Assembly: GCA_029052085.1 (NCBI GenBank)
Contig: JAIDJS010000059.1
Span: 1-5,700 of the forward strand
From: Eubacterium sp.
GTDB lineage: Bacteria > Bacillota > Clostridia > Oscillospirales > Acutalibacteraceae
Reading direction: 5' to 3'
Length of the DNA stretch: 5,700 nt
The number at the start of each line of letters is the position of its first letter. The stretch's first letter is position 1. The translations under genes were made by a program, and so were the position numbers. This document shows, one piece after another, positions 1 to 5,700 of this stretch. The notes under the pieces are model-generated. The model worked only from the letters and a program-made list of their open reading frames with translations, searched no databases and was not told the origin of the DNA.

Positions 1-155
1 GCATATACAAGATATTTCAGATCTAAATCCAACTTAGCAAAAGCAAACGAAATCAATAAAGAAAACAAAGATACAGATATAATTGTAATCAAAATGGTTT
101 TAATTATAAACTTAAACAGAAGTCCGTTGGCCCCTGAAGAACTGATTTTTTTCAT
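1..155 (-). CDS. Small membrane protein, N-terminal part (possible TIGR04086/YrzE-like family)
   Basis: Partial gene: an ATG at 155-153 opens a frame that stays open to the left edge, giving 51 codons with the 3' end missing. A strong ribosome binding site, GGAGGAG at 163-169, lies 7 nt upstream. The protein starts with a short basic/serine-rich stretch (MKKISSSGANG), followed by a hydrophobic segment at about residues 12-40 rich in I, L, F and V. This is a membrane helix, or a helix and the start of a hairpin. A KLDLDLKYL stretch then follows. The gene lies directly after yajC in the same direction. From memory of clostridial genomes, a small four-helix membrane protein of the TIGR04086 (YrzE-like) family of unknown function often sits there, and the visible N-terminus fits. 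That family call is inference from context and hydropathy; an unrelated membrane protein or a Sec-linked protein is possible. That it is a real coding start is well supported. Confidence 0.7.
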   Translation of the reverse strand, partial: MKKISSSGANGLLFKFIIKTILITIISVSLFSLLISFAFAKLDLDLKYLVY

Positions 156-199
156 AAAAAAACTCCTCCGTATTCATTAAAGAATATTCAGAGGAGTTT
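156..199 (-). terminator. Hairpin plus T-run after yajC; its stem contains the next gene's ribosome binding site
   Basis: Read on the minus strand, AAACTCCTC (199-191) pairs perfectly with GAGGAGTTT (168-160). Inside this, TATTC (186-182) pairs with GAATA (175-171) around a 6-nt loop; a small 4/2-nt internal loop separates the two stems. The 3' arm runs straight into TTTT (159-156), so seven T's in all precede the ATG at 155. This is the architecture of an intrinsic terminator for the queA-tgt-yajC unit, starting 27 nt after the yajC stop. The 3' arm also contains most of the GGAGGAG ribosome binding site of the downstream membrane-protein gene, so the structure could equally limit translation of that gene. 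Only 4 of the 9 outer pairs are G-C, so termination may be partial. Confidence 0.6.
163..169 (-). promoter_or_regulatory. Ribosome binding site GGAGGAG of the partial membrane-protein gene
   Basis: GGAGGAG on the minus strand, 7 nt (all T) before the ATG at 155-153. It is one of the strongest Shine-Dalgarno sites in the window and fixes the start of the partial gene. It is unusual because six of its seven bases fall inside the 3' arm of the 160-199 hairpin and would be hidden when that hairpin forms. Confidence 0.75.
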
Positions 200-225
200 C
201 ATTTTATTACATTTTTAAAAGTAAA

Positions 226-654
226 TTACTTTTCTTCGTCAGTCAAAACCTTTGGCTCTTCAGCTTTTGAATCATCCTTAGATTTTTTTCCTGCTTTCTT
301 ATCTTTAGCAGCCTTTCTAGCAGCTTCAACTTCCTTTTGACGCTGTTCCATCTTTGTTTTATTTGTATTGATTGCCCAACGCTGAAATTTAATCTTTGTT
401 CTGTCTGCACCAGTTTCAATTACAATATCTTCTTCACGAATTGTAACAACCTTGCCTACAATACCGCCAATAGTAATGATTTCATCACCTATTTCAACAG
501 AAGATCTCATTTCCTGCTCTTCTTTCTGACGCTTTTTCTGAGGTCTGATCATCATGAAATACATAAGCGCAAAAACCGCTACCATTGCAATAAGCATTGA
601 ATATGAGCTTCCGCCTGAATTACCGCCTGAAGCCATCTGAAGTAAAATTGACAT
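226..654 (-). CDS. yajC: Preprotein translocase subunit YajC
   Basis: YajC is the small inner-membrane partner of SecDF in the Sec protein-export machinery, with a single membrane helix and a cytosolic C-terminal domain. In the 142-residue product a short Gly/Ser-rich N-terminus (GGNSGGSS, residues 10-17) leads into one hydrophobic helix at about 18-36. The family signature RPQKKRQKE (37-45) follows, then the small beta domain core GDEIITIGGIVGKV (57-70). Residues 101-142 form a long Lys/Glu-rich, probably disordered tail, longer than in the ~110-residue E. coli protein. The ATG at 654 is chosen because GGAGGG (663-668) lies 8 nt upstream; the second Met (residue 7) has no such site. It follows tgt by 71 bp with a likely promoter of its own between them, and queA-tgt-yajC order is widely conserved. 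secD/secF are not in the window. Confidence 0.95.
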   Translation of the reverse strand: MSILLQMASGGNSGGSSYSMLIAMVAVFALMYFMMIRPQKKRQKEEQEMRSSVEIGDEIITIGGIVGKVVTIREEDIVIETGADRTKIKFQRWAINTNKTKMEQRQKEVEAARKAAKDKKAGKKSKDDSKAEEPKVLTDEEK

Positions 655-689
655 TTTTTATGCCCTCCGTAAAATTATTAACATATGCT

Positions 690-715
690 ATTATATAGAC
701 AAACTGTACAAAATG

Positions 716-718
<3 letters not shown>
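690..718 (-). promoter_or_regulatory. Probable yajC promoter (internal to the queA-tgt-yajC cluster)
   Basis: On the minus strand, TTGCAT (718-713) is followed after exactly 17 bp by a perfect TATAAT (695-690). Transcription would start near 683, leaving a leader of about 28 nt before the yajC ATG at 654 that includes the GGAGGG site. The -35 is only a half match (TTG conserved), so strength is uncertain. It would let yajC and the following membrane-protein gene be transcribed independently of the tRNA-modification genes. Confidence 0.5.
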
Positions 719-1877
<1,159 letters not shown>

Positions 1878-1880
1878 TTA

Positions 1881-1886
1881 TCTCCT
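1881..1886 (-). promoter_or_regulatory. Ribosome binding site AGGAGA of tgt, with unusually long spacing
   Basis: AGGAGA on the minus strand is the only Shine-Dalgarno-like sequence between queA and tgt. It lies 15 nt before the ATG at 1865-1863, against the usual 5-9 nt. An in-frame TAA directly follows the site, and the only codons between it and the ATG are TAC GAT ATA ATT. So the alternatives are initiation at the near-cognate ATT or ATA, or at the ATG with a long spacer. I keep the ATG because homologues begin at about the same place. Confidence 0.5.
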
Positions 1887-1894
1887 ATTGAATA

Positions 1895-2923
1895 TCAGCA
1901 AATGAACATACTGTCGCCAAAGCTGAAAAATCTGTATTTTTCTTTAACTGCTGTATTGTAAGCATTCATAACGTTATCGAATCCTGCAAAAGCAGACACG
2001 AGCATAATCAATGTACTCTCCGGCAAATGAAAATTCGTTATAAGTGCATCAATACACTTATACTCAAAGCCCGGATAAATAAAAATGGATGTGTCGTCCT
2101 CATCCTTGCAGATACATCCGTTTTTTGCAGCAACGGATTCAAGCGTTCTGCAGGAGGTTGTTCCGACAGAAATAACTCTTCCGCCGTTTTTCTTTGTTTC
2201 GTTAATTATATCTGCAGTTTCCTGCGGCATAATATAATGCTCAGTATGCATAGTATGCTTGGTAACATCATCTACCTTAACCGGTCTGAACGTTCCTAAA
2301 CCAACATGCAGCGTTACATAAGCAATTTTTACGCCCTTTTTTTTGATTTTATCAAGCATTTCCGGTGTAAAATGAAGCCCTGCAGTAGGAGCGGCAGCCG
2401 AGCCTAATTCTTTACTGTAAACGGTCTGATATCTTTCTTTGTCCTTCAGTTTTTCCTTAATATATGGAGGAAGCGGCATTGAACCGATTTCATCAAGAAC
2501 AGTAAAAATGTTATCCTCACAAGTGAATTTAACAAAACGATTTCCGTCCTCCTCATTGATATCAACAATTTCTCCTATAAGCTTTCCTTCACCGAAAGAA
2601 AATTTTGTACCGATTTTCGCACGCTTTCCGGGCTTGCAAAGGCATTCCCAGACATTATTCTCCTTTTGCGCAACAAGCAGAAATTCAACAACTGCACCGG
2701 TTTCTTCCTTAACACCGAAAATTCGTGCAGGAATAACACGTGTATCATTCAAAACAAGGCAATCATTTTCATTCAGATAATCCGTTAAATCGGAAAAAAT
2801 TTTATGCTGAATCTCTCCGCTGTTTTTATCCAGAATCATAAGTCTTGAAGAATTTCTGGGCTCAACAGGAGTTTGTGCAATTAATTCTTCGGGCAAATCA
2901 TAAAAAAAATCAGAAGTTTTCAT
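1895..2923 (-). CDS. queA: S-adenosylmethionine:tRNA ribosyltransferase-isomerase
   Basis: QueA transfers and isomerises the ribosyl part of S-adenosylmethionine onto preQ1-34 of tRNA, giving epoxyqueuosine; it acts right after Tgt, whose gene follows by 29 nt. With the start at 2923 the protein has 342 residues, the typical family length, and begins [19 protein letters not shown] like its homologues. Conserved blocks in order: [10 protein letters not shown] (58-67), PLPPYI (150-155), YQTVY (165-169), [13 protein letters not shown] (174-186), [10 protein letters not shown] (206-215), MHTEHY (225-230), TTSCRTLE (255-262), [17 protein letters not shown] (296-312) and [10 protein letters not shown] (330-339). 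An in-frame ATG at 2950 would add nine residues, but it has no ribosome binding site and lies within the opposing asd promoter. The chosen ATG has GGAG(A) 5 nt upstream. The final maturation gene (queG or queH) is not in the window. Confidence 0.97.
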   Translation of the reverse strand: MKTSDFFYDLPEELIAQTPVEPRNSSRLMILDKNSGEIQHKIFSDLTDYLNENDCLVLNDTRVIPARIFGVKEETGAVVEFLLVAQKENNVWECLCKPGKRAKIGTKFSFGEGKLIGEIVDINEEDGNRFVKFTCEDNIFTVLDEIGSMPLPPYIKEKLKDKERYQTVYSKELGSAAAPTAGLHFTPEMLDKIKKKGVKIAYVTLHVGLGTFRPVKVDDVTKHTMHTEHYIMPQETADIINETKKNGGRVISVGTTSCRTLESVAAKNGCICKDEDDTSIFIYPGFEYKCIDALITNFHLPESTLIMLVSAFAGFDNVMNAYNTAVKEKYRFFSFGDSMFIC

Positions 2924-2927
2924 ACAG

Positions 2928-2932
2928 TCTCC
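2928..2932 (-). promoter_or_regulatory. Ribosome binding site GGAGA that decides the queA start
   Basis: GGAGA on the minus strand, 4 nt before the ATG at 2923-2921 (5 nt if counted as GGAG). It places the queA start at 2923. The upstream in-frame ATG at 2950 is preceded only by alternating A/T sequence. Confidence 0.7.
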
Positions 2933-2943
2933 ATAAATTATAA

Positions 2944-2973
2944 TTGACATATATATATAATAAGTGATATGAT
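2944..2973 (+). promoter_or_regulatory. Promoter of the asd-dapA-dapB operon
   Basis: A consensus -35 TTGACA (2944-2949) is followed after 18 bp by TATGAT (2968-2973). This -10 is preceded by TGA (2965-2967), giving an extended -10 of the form TGnTATnAT. This is the best sigma-A-type promoter in the window. Transcription would start near 2980, giving a leader of about 79 nt before the asd ATG. The -10 lies inside a perfect palindrome, suggesting regulation by a bound protein (inference). Confidence 0.7.
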
Positions 2974-2978
2974 ATCAC
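2964..2978. promoter_or_regulatory. Operator-like 15-bp palindrome on the asd -10 element
   Basis: GTGATAT (2964-2970), a central G (2971), then ATATCAC (2972-2978) form a perfect inverted repeat with 7-bp arms. It covers the whole extended -10 of the proposed asd promoter, the position expected for a repressor that blocks RNA polymerase. I do not recognise it as the site of a named regulator. Part of the symmetry comes from the AT-rich -10 itself, but the GTG/CAC ends are not needed for promoter function. Confidence 0.4.
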
Positions 2979-3005
2979 AAAGGTATTGAAAAATAATACC
3001 TTTGT
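2977..3005. repeat. Perfect 11-bp inverted repeat at the 5' ends of both divergent transcripts
   Basis: ACAAAGGTATT (2977-2987) and AATACCTTTGT (2995-3005) are perfect inverted repeats around a 7-nt spacer GAAAAAT. From the proposed starts (about 2980 rightwards, about 3000 leftwards), most of the repeat would fold as a hairpin at the very 5' end of both the asd and queA mRNAs. Neither side has a T-run, so it is not a terminator. Possible roles are a protein binding site between the two promoters, or a 5' hairpin stabilising the mRNA. Confidence 0.5.
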
Positions 3006-3006
3006 A

Positions 3007-3035
3007 ATTATATTGCATTATGTCTTGTTTTACAA
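3007..3035 (-). promoter_or_regulatory. Probable queA promoter
   Basis: On the minus strand, TTGTAA (3035-3030) is separated by 17 bp from a perfect TATAAT (3012-3007). Transcription would begin near 3000 and run leftwards through the inverted repeat into queA (ATG at 2923). Another TATAAT at 2942-2937 lacks a -35 at the right distance and lies too close to the start codon. No other promoter-like pair is seen for queA. Confidence 0.45.
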
Positions 3036-3044
3036 GATTTTTTT
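3023..3044 (+). terminator. Weak terminator-like hairpin plus T-run in the asd leader
   Basis: TCTTGT (3023-3028) pairs with ACAAGA (3032-3037) across a TTT loop, followed by seven T's (3038-3044) and directly by the AAGGAG ribosome binding site of asd (3045-3050). The layout is that of an attenuator, but the stem is only 6 bp with two G-C pairs, so on its own it should be a poor terminator. I see no alternative antiterminator pairing or leader peptide. It may be a chance feature of an AT-rich leader. Confidence 0.25.
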
Positions 3045-3058
3045 AAGGAGAATTTGAA

Positions 3059-4144
3059 ATGAGTAAAAAGTACAATGTAGGAATCGTTGGTGCAACAGGA
3101 ATGGTTGGTCAGCGTTTCGCAAAACTTCTTGAAAACCATCCTTGGTTTAATGTAGTATGCTTAGCCGCATCTTCAAGATCAGCCGGCAAGCCATACAGCG
3201 AGGCAGTTGGAAAAAAATGGTGCATGGACACTGATATCCCAGAAAACATGAAAGATATCGTTGTTTTAGATGCAACTGCAGATATTGAAAAAATCACTTC
3301 AATGGTTGATTTCGTATTCTGCGCAGTAGATATGAAAAAAGATGAAATCAAAAAGCTTGAAGAGGAATATGCAAAGCATGAATGCCCGGTTGTTTCAAAC
3401 AACAGTGCGCATCGCTTTACTGCCGACGTACCTATGGTTGTTCCGGAGCTTAATGCAGAGCATATCAACATTATTCCCGAACAGAGAAAAAGGCTTGGAA
3501 CCAAACGCGGCTTTATTGCAGTTAAATCAAACTGCTCACTTCAGTCTTATGTTCCTGCACTCTTCCCTCTTCACGATAAATTCGGTGTAAAAGATGTTCT
3601 TGTCTGCACATATCAGGCAATCAGCGGTGCCGGAAAAACATTTGATACCTGGCCTGAAATGATAGACAATGTTATCCCTTACATAGGCGGCGAGGAAGAA
3701 AAGAGTGAAAAAGAGCCGCTTAAGCTTTGGGGTAAAATCGAAGGTTCGGAAATCAAGCTTGCTGATAAACCAAACTTTACTGCTCAGTGCATCAGAGTTC
3801 CTGTTTCAAACGGTCACTTAGGCGCTGTATTTGTAAACTTTGACAAAAAGCCTGAAAAAGATGAAATGATTAATATCTGGAAGGAATTCAAGGGCAGAGC
3901 GCAGGAGCTTGAGCTTCCGTCTGCACCAAAGCAGTTCCTTAATTATTTTGTTGAAGATAATATGCCTCAGATTAAATCTGAAAGAATGCTTGAGAATGGC
4001 ATGGCTATCTCCATAGGCAGATTAAGAGAGGATACACAGTATCAGTATAAATTTGTCTGCCTTTCTCACAATACACTCCGCGGTGCAGCAGGCGGTGCAG
4101 TTTTACTTGCAGAGCTTCTTTGCGCTGAAGGATATATGGACTAA
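3059..4144 (+). CDS. asd: Aspartate-semialdehyde dehydrogenase, fungal/archaeal type
   Basis: Asd reduces aspartyl-4-phosphate with NADPH to aspartate semialdehyde, the branch point to lysine/diaminopimelate and to threonine and methionine. The 361-residue product has an N-terminal nucleotide-binding loop GATGMVGQ (11-18), the ASSRSAGKPY segment (37-46), catalytic Cys159 in SNCS, Gln186 in TYQAISGAG, and Arg246 and His253 in RVPVSNGH. A C-terminal SIGRLRED...LSHNTLRGAAGGAVL stretch follows. These blocks, including NHPWF, DNVIPYIGGEEEK and SAPKQ, match yeast Hom2-like and archaeal enzymes (TIGR00978-like) better than the classical bacterial Asd of Bacillus or E. coli. AAGGAG lies 8 nt before the ATG. 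It is first in an operon, 28 nt before dapA, which takes its product, and is probably driven by the promoter at 2944-2973. Confidence 0.95.
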   Translation: MSKKYNVGIVGATGMVGQRFAKLLENHPWFNVVCLAASSRSAGKPYSEAVGKKWCMDTDIPENMKDIVVLDATADIEKITSMVDFVFCAVDMKKDEIKKLEEEYAKHECPVVSNNSAHRFTADVPMVVPELNAEHINIIPEQRKRLGTKRGFIAVKSNCSLQSYVPALFPLHDKFGVKDVLVCTYQAISGAGKTFDTWPEMIDNVIPYIGGEEEKSEKEPLKLWGKIEGSEIKLADKPNFTAQCIRVPVSNGHLGAVFVNFDKKPEKDEMINIWKEFKGRAQELELPSAPKQFLNYFVEDNMPQIKSERMLENGMAISIGRLREDTQYQYKFVCLSHNTLRGAAGGAVLLAELLCAEGYMD

Positions 4145-4172
4145 TTGATTAACTATTTAAAGGAGTTTCATT

Positions 4173-5063
4173 ATGAAAGAACCTATTTTTACAGGAGCTG
4201 CTGTTGCAATCATCACTCCTATGAACGAAGACGGAACTGTAAATTATGATGAATTCGCAAAATTTGTTGACTGGCAGCTTGAGAATGGCACAGATGCCAT
4301 TGTTATCTGCGGAACAACAGGAGAAAGTTCAACTCTTGAAGTAGATGAACATATTGAATGTATAAGATGGTGTATTAACTACGTTAACGGAAGATGCAAG
4401 GTTATTGCCGGCACAGGCTCAAATTCAACAGCAAGCGCTATTGAGATGAGCAAGGAAGCTTGCGAAGACGGCGCAGATGCTCTTTTACTTGTAACACCAT
4501 ACTATAATAAAACAAGCCAAAGAGGTCTTATAGCTCATTATAAAGCTATACACGATGCAACCGATAAGCCTATCATCCTTTATAATGTTCCTTCAAGAAC
4601 CGGTGTTAATATTCTTCCGGAAACCGCTGCTGAAATTGCAAAGCTTCCAAGAGTTAACGGAATTAAGGAAGCAAGCGGAAATCTTGAACAAATTGCTGAA
4701 ATCAATGAGCTTTGCGGCGATGATCTTAATATCTGGAGCGGTAATGACGACCAGATTGTTGATGTTCTTGAAAGAGGCGGAAAAGGCGTAATCAGTGTAC
4801 TTTCAAATGTTTGCCCTCAGGAAACCCACGATATTGTTGCTAAGTATTTAGACGGCGATACAGAAGGCTCTAAAGCGCTTATGGATAAGTATATGAAGCT
4901 TGCAAAAACGCTGTTCTGCGATGTGAATCCGATACCGGTTAAGGAAGCAGTTAATATGCTTGGATTCAGCGCAGGTCACTGCAGACTCCCGCTTATTGAT
5001 ATGACGGATGAAAATAAAGCTCTTATGGCAAGTGTTCTTAAAGAGTACGAACTTATTAAATAA
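4173..5063 (+). CDS. dapA: 4-hydroxy-tetrahydrodipicolinate synthase
   Basis: DapA condenses pyruvate with aspartate semialdehyde, the first committed step to diaminopimelate and lysine. The 296-residue product is a standard TIM-barrel of the family. Pyruvate forms a Schiff base with Lys165 (GIKEASGN), equivalent to E. coli Lys161. The triad and substrate residues are present: Thr48 in GTTGES, Tyr111 in TPYYN, Tyr137 and Arg142 in LYNVPSRTG. In the allosteric lysine site some E. coli residues are kept (Ser48, Asn80, His56 and Tyr106 equivalents), but His53 is Val57 and Glu84 is Ser88. Lysine inhibition may therefore be weak or absent, as reported for several Gram-positive enzymes (inference). 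AAAGGAG (4159-4165) lies 7 nt before the ATG. The 28-nt gap to asd and 22-nt gap to dapB indicate one operon supplying peptidoglycan precursors. Confidence 0.97.
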   Translation: MKEPIFTGAAVAIITPMNEDGTVNYDEFAKFVDWQLENGTDAIVICGTTGESSTLEVDEHIECIRWCINYVNGRCKVIAGTGSNSTASAIEMSKEACEDGADALLLVTPYYNKTSQRGLIAHYKAIHDATDKPIILYNVPSRTGVNILPETAAEIAKLPRVNGIKEASGNLEQIAEINELCGDDLNIWSGNDDQIVDVLERGGKGVISVLSNVCPQETHDIVAKYLDGDTEGSKALMDKYMKLAKTLFCDVNPIPVKEAVNMLGFSAGHCRLPLIDMTDENKALMASVLKEYELIK

Positions 5064-5085
5064 CTGAACCAAAAGGAATTATAAA

Positions 5086-5607
5086 ATGACAAGAATTATA
5101 TTATGCGGTGCAAACGGCAAAATGGGTAAAGTTATCCAAAGTGTTGTATCAGCAAGAGAAAACTGCAGAATTGTTGCAGGTGTTGATTTTAATACAGAAA
5201 GCACTTCTTTCCCTGTTTATAAATCACTTGCCGAAATTACCGAAGAAGCTGATGTTATCATTGATTTTTCAAATCCTGCATTACTTGAAAGCTTGCTGGA
5301 TTATTCGGTAAATAAAAATTTACCTGTAGTAATAGCAACAACTGGATATGATGAAAATCAAAAGAAAATGATTGAAAAAGCTTCTCAGAATGCACCTGTT
5401 TTCTTTACTTATAATATGAGTATCGGAATTAATCTTCTTGCAAATCTTGCTAAAAAGGCTGTTTCTGTTCTTGGTGATGATTTTGATATTGAGATTGTTG
5501 AAAAGCATCACAATCAGAAAATTGATGCACCAAGCGGAACTGCTCTTATGCTTGCAGATGCAATTTGCGAGGAAATAGAAAAACCTATGAATTATGAACA
5601 ACTATAA
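5086..5607 (+). CDS. dapB: 4-hydroxy-tetrahydrodipicolinate reductase, truncated
   Basis: DapB reduces the DapA product to tetrahydrodipicolinate with NAD(P)H. The readable frame gives 173 residues against about 250-270 in the family. The Rossmann part is intact: GANGKMG (8-14), IDFSNP (59-64), TTG (85-87). So is the start of the catalytic domain: YNMSIGIN (109-116) and EKHHNQKIDAPSGTAL (139-154), with His141 and Lys145 as the expected catalytic pair. After EKPMNYEQL the frame meets three consecutive stops (5605-5613). The C-terminal RGG..VGEH-type substrate-binding and tetramer-forming segment is missing, so the protein as written would not be expected to work. AAAGGA lies 8 nt before the ATG, 22 nt after dapA. 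Because the gene is normally needed for cell-wall synthesis and the following sequence is of odd composition, I suspect sequence error at a contig edge rather than true loss; a real pseudogene is the alternative. Confidence 0.85.
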   Translation: MTRIILCGANGKMGKVIQSVVSARENCRIVAGVDFNTESTSFPVYKSLAEITEEADVIIDFSNPALLESLLDYSVNKNLPVVIATTGYDENQKKMIEKASQNAPVFFTYNMSIGINLLANLAKKAVSVLGDDFDIEIVEKHHNQKIDAPSGTALMLADAICEEIEKPMNYEQL

Positions 5608-5700
5608 TAATGAATTATTAAAAAAAAACCATAAAAAAATCAATTAAAAAAATTAATATAGCGTTTTAATGATTAAAAAAAAAGATGGGGTGTTGTGGTG
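5608..5700. other. Anomalous stop-rich tail after truncated dapB (suspected low-quality or decayed sequence)
   Basis: These 93 bases contain only four C's and several A-runs (eight or nine A's at 5620-5628 and 5675-5683). They end in a 17-base G/T-rich stretch (5684-5700) unlike any other part of the window. All three forward frames contain stops. No ribosome binding site, gene start, terminator hairpin or mobile-element end is visible. A short AATTAATATAGCGTT (5651-5665) sits about where a homologous dapB would encode the residues before its RGG motif, so the stretch may be a corrupted copy of the dapB 3' half. Confidence 0.5.

Noticed and set aside
192..203. The 12-mer AGGAGTTTCATT occurs both here and at 4161-4172, just before the dapA start.
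   Set aside because: At 4161 it is the dapA ribosome binding site and spacer. At 192 it is one arm of the hairpin, and no rightward gene follows. It is most likely a coincidence of Shine-Dalgarno-like sequence.
2924..2950. In-frame ATG at 2950 that would extend queA by nine residues (MSIIIYGDC).
   Set aside because: It has no ribosome binding site and overlaps the -35 of the asd promoter. The ATG at 2923 has GGAGA close by and gives the family-typical MKTSDF start.
2924..3000. Possible preQ1 riboswitch upstream of queA.
   Set aside because: The ~77-nt leftward leader has the 11-bp hairpin but no A-rich tail or pseudoknot partner resembling a preQ1 aptamer.
2980..3058. Possible lysine riboswitch or T-box in the asd leader.
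   Set aside because: The leader is only about 79 nt, far shorter than an L-box or T-box, and no conserved T-box TGGNACCGCG-like element or L-box core is visible.
5608..5700. The tail could be the end of an insertion element that interrupts dapB.
   Set aside because: No terminal inverted repeat, target-site duplication or transposase reading frame is visible, and the rough positional match to dapB 3' features fits corrupted dapB better.

Overview
The window looks like ordinary chromosomal housekeeping DNA from a low-GC Gram-positive bacterium of the class Clostridia, possibly a gut Ruminococcaceae/Oscillospiraceae-type organism. The evidence is the AT-rich coding sequence, strong AGGAG-type ribosome binding sites, the queA-tgt-yajC gene order, a tRNA-guanine transglycosylase with the clostridial-looking NARHG and ATAAAIKGG variants, and a fungal/archaeal-type aspartate-semialdehyde dehydrogenase next to dapA and dapB. 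Species cannot be assigned from this.

Layout. Positions 1-2923 are read leftwards (minus strand): queA, tgt, yajC, then the start of a small membrane protein that runs off the left edge. Positions 3059-5607 are read rightwards: asd, dapA and a truncated dapB. Between the two units, 2924-3058 is a compact divergent control region. It holds a good promoter for asd (TTGACA, 18 bp, extended -10 TGATATGAT), a perfect 15-bp palindrome on that -10, a perfect 11-bp inverted repeat that would lie at or near the 5' ends of both transcripts, a likely queA promoter, and a weak terminator-like hairpin just before the asd ribosome binding site.

Function. QueA and Tgt act in queuosine tRNA modification: Tgt puts preQ1 into the GUN anticodon and QueA adds the epoxycyclopentane ring. 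YajC is the accessory subunit of the Sec translocase. Asd, DapA and DapB are successive steps from aspartyl phosphate to tetrahydrodipicolinate, feeding lysine and the diaminopimelate of peptidoglycan.

The right end is abnormal. dapB stops about 80 residues early, and the last ~95 bases are a stop-rich, homopolymer-rich stretch with very little C. This is either a decayed 3' half of dapB or, more likely, error-laden sequence at a contig edge. I see no mobile element, CRISPR array, tRNA, rRNA or known riboswitch, and no convincing undescribed multi-gene system. The points worth a second look are regulatory (the divergent region and the hairpin that hides the ribosome binding site at 163-169) and the damaged dapB end.
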